Positions 6,710 to 8,203 of a DNA stretch of 8,203 bases are shown here, piece by piece. The notes beneath the pieces are model-generated. The model ran no database searches. It worked only from the letters and a program-made list of their open reading frames with translations, and was not told the origin of the DNA. How positions within the stretch are numbered: the stretch's first letter is position 1; each line of letters starts with the position of its first letter. The stretch spans positions 1-8,203 of the forward strand of contig JAKEGQ010000217.1 in the NCBI GenBank assembly GCA_022615475.1, read 5' to 3'. Both the position numbers and the translations under genes were made by a program. Source of the stretch: Candidatus Methylomirabilota bacterium (GTDB lineage Bacteria > Methylomirabilota > Methylomirabilia > Methylomirabilales > CSP1-5).

Positions 6710-8203
6710 TCAGAGGATGGCGGGTTCGACATACTCCCCCCACGCCTCTCGAAAGACCCCCATGATCTCTCCCAGGGTCGCATAGGCCCGCACCGCATCC
6801 AGGATCTTGGGCATGAGGAGGTCCTGACCCCAGAGATCCTCCGCCTCTGCCGCCCTTCGGAGGCCGTCCAGAGCCTTCCGGACCCCCCCGTTGTCCCGAC
6901 GTCCCTTCAGGCGGTGAATCCTCTCCACCTGCCGCTCCGCAATCTGCTCCGGGTCGATGTGAAGGAGCGAGACCGGCTCCTCCGCCTCGGCGACGAACCG
7001 GTTCACGCCGACGACGACTTCTTCCCCCGCCTCGACCGTCTGCTGGTACCGGTAGGAGGCATCGACAATCTCCTTCTGGGGAAAGCCTTGCTCGACCGCC
7101 CGGACCATGCCCCCCAGGTCGTCGATCCTGCGGAGATAGTTCCAGACCTCCTCCTCGACCTCCCGCGTGAGACTTTCGACGAAGTATGATCCTCCCACGG
7201 GGTCGATGGTGTGGGTGACCCCGGTCTCGTGGGCGATGATCTGCTGGGTCCGGAGCGCGATCGTCGCCGCCTCCTGGGTGGGAAGGGCCATCGTTTCATC
7301 CAGGGCGTTCGTGTGGAGCGACTGCACCCCGCCCAGCACGGCGGCCAAGGCCTGAACGGCCACCCGAACCACGTTGTTGTACGGTTGCTGGGCGGTGAGC
7401 GCACATCCTGCCGTCTGGGCGTGGGTTCGGAGGAGCCAGGATCGCGGATCCTTTGCCCCGTACCGCTCTCGCATGAGTTTCGCCCATACGCGCCTGGCGG
7501 CACGAAACTTGGCGATTTCTTCAAAGAAATCGTTGTGGACATTAAAGAAGAAAGAGAGGCGAGGGGCGAAGGCATCGACGTCGAGCCCCGCCTTTATGGT
7601 GGCCTCGACGTACGCCATGCCGTCGGCCACGGTAAAGGCCAGCTCCTGGATCGCGGTGGACCCCGCCTCTCGGATGTGATAGCCGCTGATGCTGACCGGA
7701 TGCCACCGGGGCAGATGTCGAGCCCCGAAGAGGATCGTATCCACCACGAGGCGCATCGAGGGCTCGAGGGGAAAGACGTACTCCTTCTGTGCGATGAACT
7801 CCTTGAGGATGTCATTCTGGAGGGTGCCGCCGATGCGGTCGTAGGGCACCCCCTGTTTCTCGCAGACCGCGATGTACATGGCCCAGAGCACCGCGGCCGG
7901 AGAGTTGATGGTCATCGAGGTGGTGACGTTCTGGAGCGGAATCCCGTCGAAGAGGATCTCCATATCCGCCAGCGAGTCGACGGCTACCCCGCATTTCCCC
8001 ACCTCGCCGCGCGACATCGGATGGTCCGAGTCGTACCCCATCAGGGTGGGCAGGTCAAAGGCGACCGACAGACCGGTCTGCCCCTGCGTCAGGAGATACC
8101 TGAAGCGCCGATTCGTCTCCTCAGGGGTCCCATGGCCGGCGAACATCCGCATGGTCCAGAGCCTGCCCCGGTACATGGTCGGGTAGACACCCCGCGTAAA
8201 GGG
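6710..8203 (-). CDS. B12-dependent acyl-CoA mutase large subunit, isobutyryl-CoA-mutase-like (5' end outside window)
   Basis: This is the catalytic TIM-barrel subunit of an adenosylcobalamin-dependent acyl-CoA mutase, which performs a radical 1,2 carbon-skeleton shift on a CoA thioester. The reading frame is open to the right edge. The first visible residues, [14 protein letters not shown], match the conserved family motif just after the N-terminal arm, so roughly 50-65 residues are missing. The protein ends after the barrel with no B12 domain; that domain is in the next gene. Counting from the Met at 8174-8176, landmarks are SISGYH with Y166/H167 (Tyr243/His244 of Propionibacterium methylmalonyl-CoA mutase) and Q254 in the THAQT motif. 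Two substrate-contact positions differ from methylmalonyl-CoA mutase: F12 replaces Tyr89 (codon 8141-8143) and Q130 replaces Arg207 (codon 7787-7789). This is the pair described for isobutyryl-CoA mutase. Family membership is very safe. The isobutyryl-type reading comes from alignment by memory, and the true substrate could be another acyl-CoA without a free carboxylate. Confidence 0.95.
   Translation of the reverse strand, partial: PFTRGVYPTMYRGRLWTMRMFAGHGTPEETNRRFRYLLTQGQTGLSVAFDLPTLMGYDSDHPMSRGEVGKCGVAVDSLADMEILFDGIPLQNVTTSMTINSPAAVLWAMYIAVCEKQGVPYDRIGGTLQNDILKEFIAQKEYVFPLEPSMRLVVDTILFGARHLPRWHPVSISGYHIREAGSTAIQELAFTVADGMAYVEATIKAGLDVDAFAPRLSFFFNVHNDFFEEIAKFRAARRVWAKLMRERYGAKDPRSWLLRTHAQTAGCALTAQQPYNNVVRVAVQALAAVLGGVQSLHTNALDETMALPTQEAATIALRTQQIIAHETGVTHTIDPVGGSYFVESLTREVEEEVWNYLRRIDDLGGMVRAVEQGFPQKEIVDASYRYQQTVEAGEEVVVGVNRFVAEAEEPVSLLHIDPEQIAERQVERIHRLKGRRDNGGVRKALDGLRRAAEAEDLWGQDLLMPKILDAVRAYATLGEIMGVFREAWGEYVEPAIL

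Noticed and set aside
6506..7189. Plus-strand open frame (227 codons) opposite the mutase and its small subunit
   Set aside because: It spans two real minus-strand genes and their intergenic gap and shows no domain of its own.
6169..8203. Calling the pair methylmalonyl-CoA mutase (propionate pathway)
   Set aside because: The Tyr89 and Arg207 equivalents are Phe and Gln, and no methylmalonyl-CoA epimerase or propionyl-CoA carboxylase gene is in the window.

Overview
The window is one GC-rich, densely packed stretch in which every convincing gene lies on the minus strand, so transcription runs from the right edge to the left. I count eight genes, one of them cut by the right edge. Ribosome binding sites are visible at most starts. 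GTG starts and near-zero gaps are common, which suggests a GC-rich bacterium, probably an uncultured or environmental lineage. Taxonomy cannot be settled from these genes. No RNA gene, CRISPR array, insertion sequence or phage gene was seen.

Upstream block (8203 down to 4279): the large subunit of a coenzyme-B12 acyl-CoA mutase (5' end missing), its separate B12-binding small subunit, a thiolase-like protein of the SCP2/archaeal type, and a DUF35-type zinc-ribbon/OB-fold partner. Then comes a short island of about 85% A+T (4177-4249) with phased TACATAT repeats and a candidate promoter. Downstream block (4145 down to 105): a short-chain-type acyl-CoA dehydrogenase, a MeaB/ArgK-type GTPase that protects B12 mutases, and the A and B subunits of a class I (glutaconate/IpdAB-type) CoA-transferase. 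A further gene may begin at the left edge, but the evidence is weak.

Together the genes look like a catabolic route for a small branched or otherwise rearranged carboxylic acid. In this reading the CoA-transferase loads or unloads CoA, the B12 mutase (serviced by the GTPase) shifts the carbon skeleton, the flavin dehydrogenase introduces a double bond, and the thiolase-like/DUF35 pair handles C-C bond cleavage or formation. No hydratase or hydroxyacyl-CoA dehydrogenase lies in the window, so the set is incomplete here.

Two details argue against a routine propionate (methylmalonyl-CoA) cluster. The mutase has Phe and Gln where methylmalonyl-CoA mutase has its carboxylate-contacting Tyr89 and Arg207, the pair known from isobutyryl-CoA mutase. 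The thiolase-like protein has Gly where thiolases have the nucleophilic Cys, while keeping the other recognisable active-site motifs. The substrate of the pathway remains unknown.
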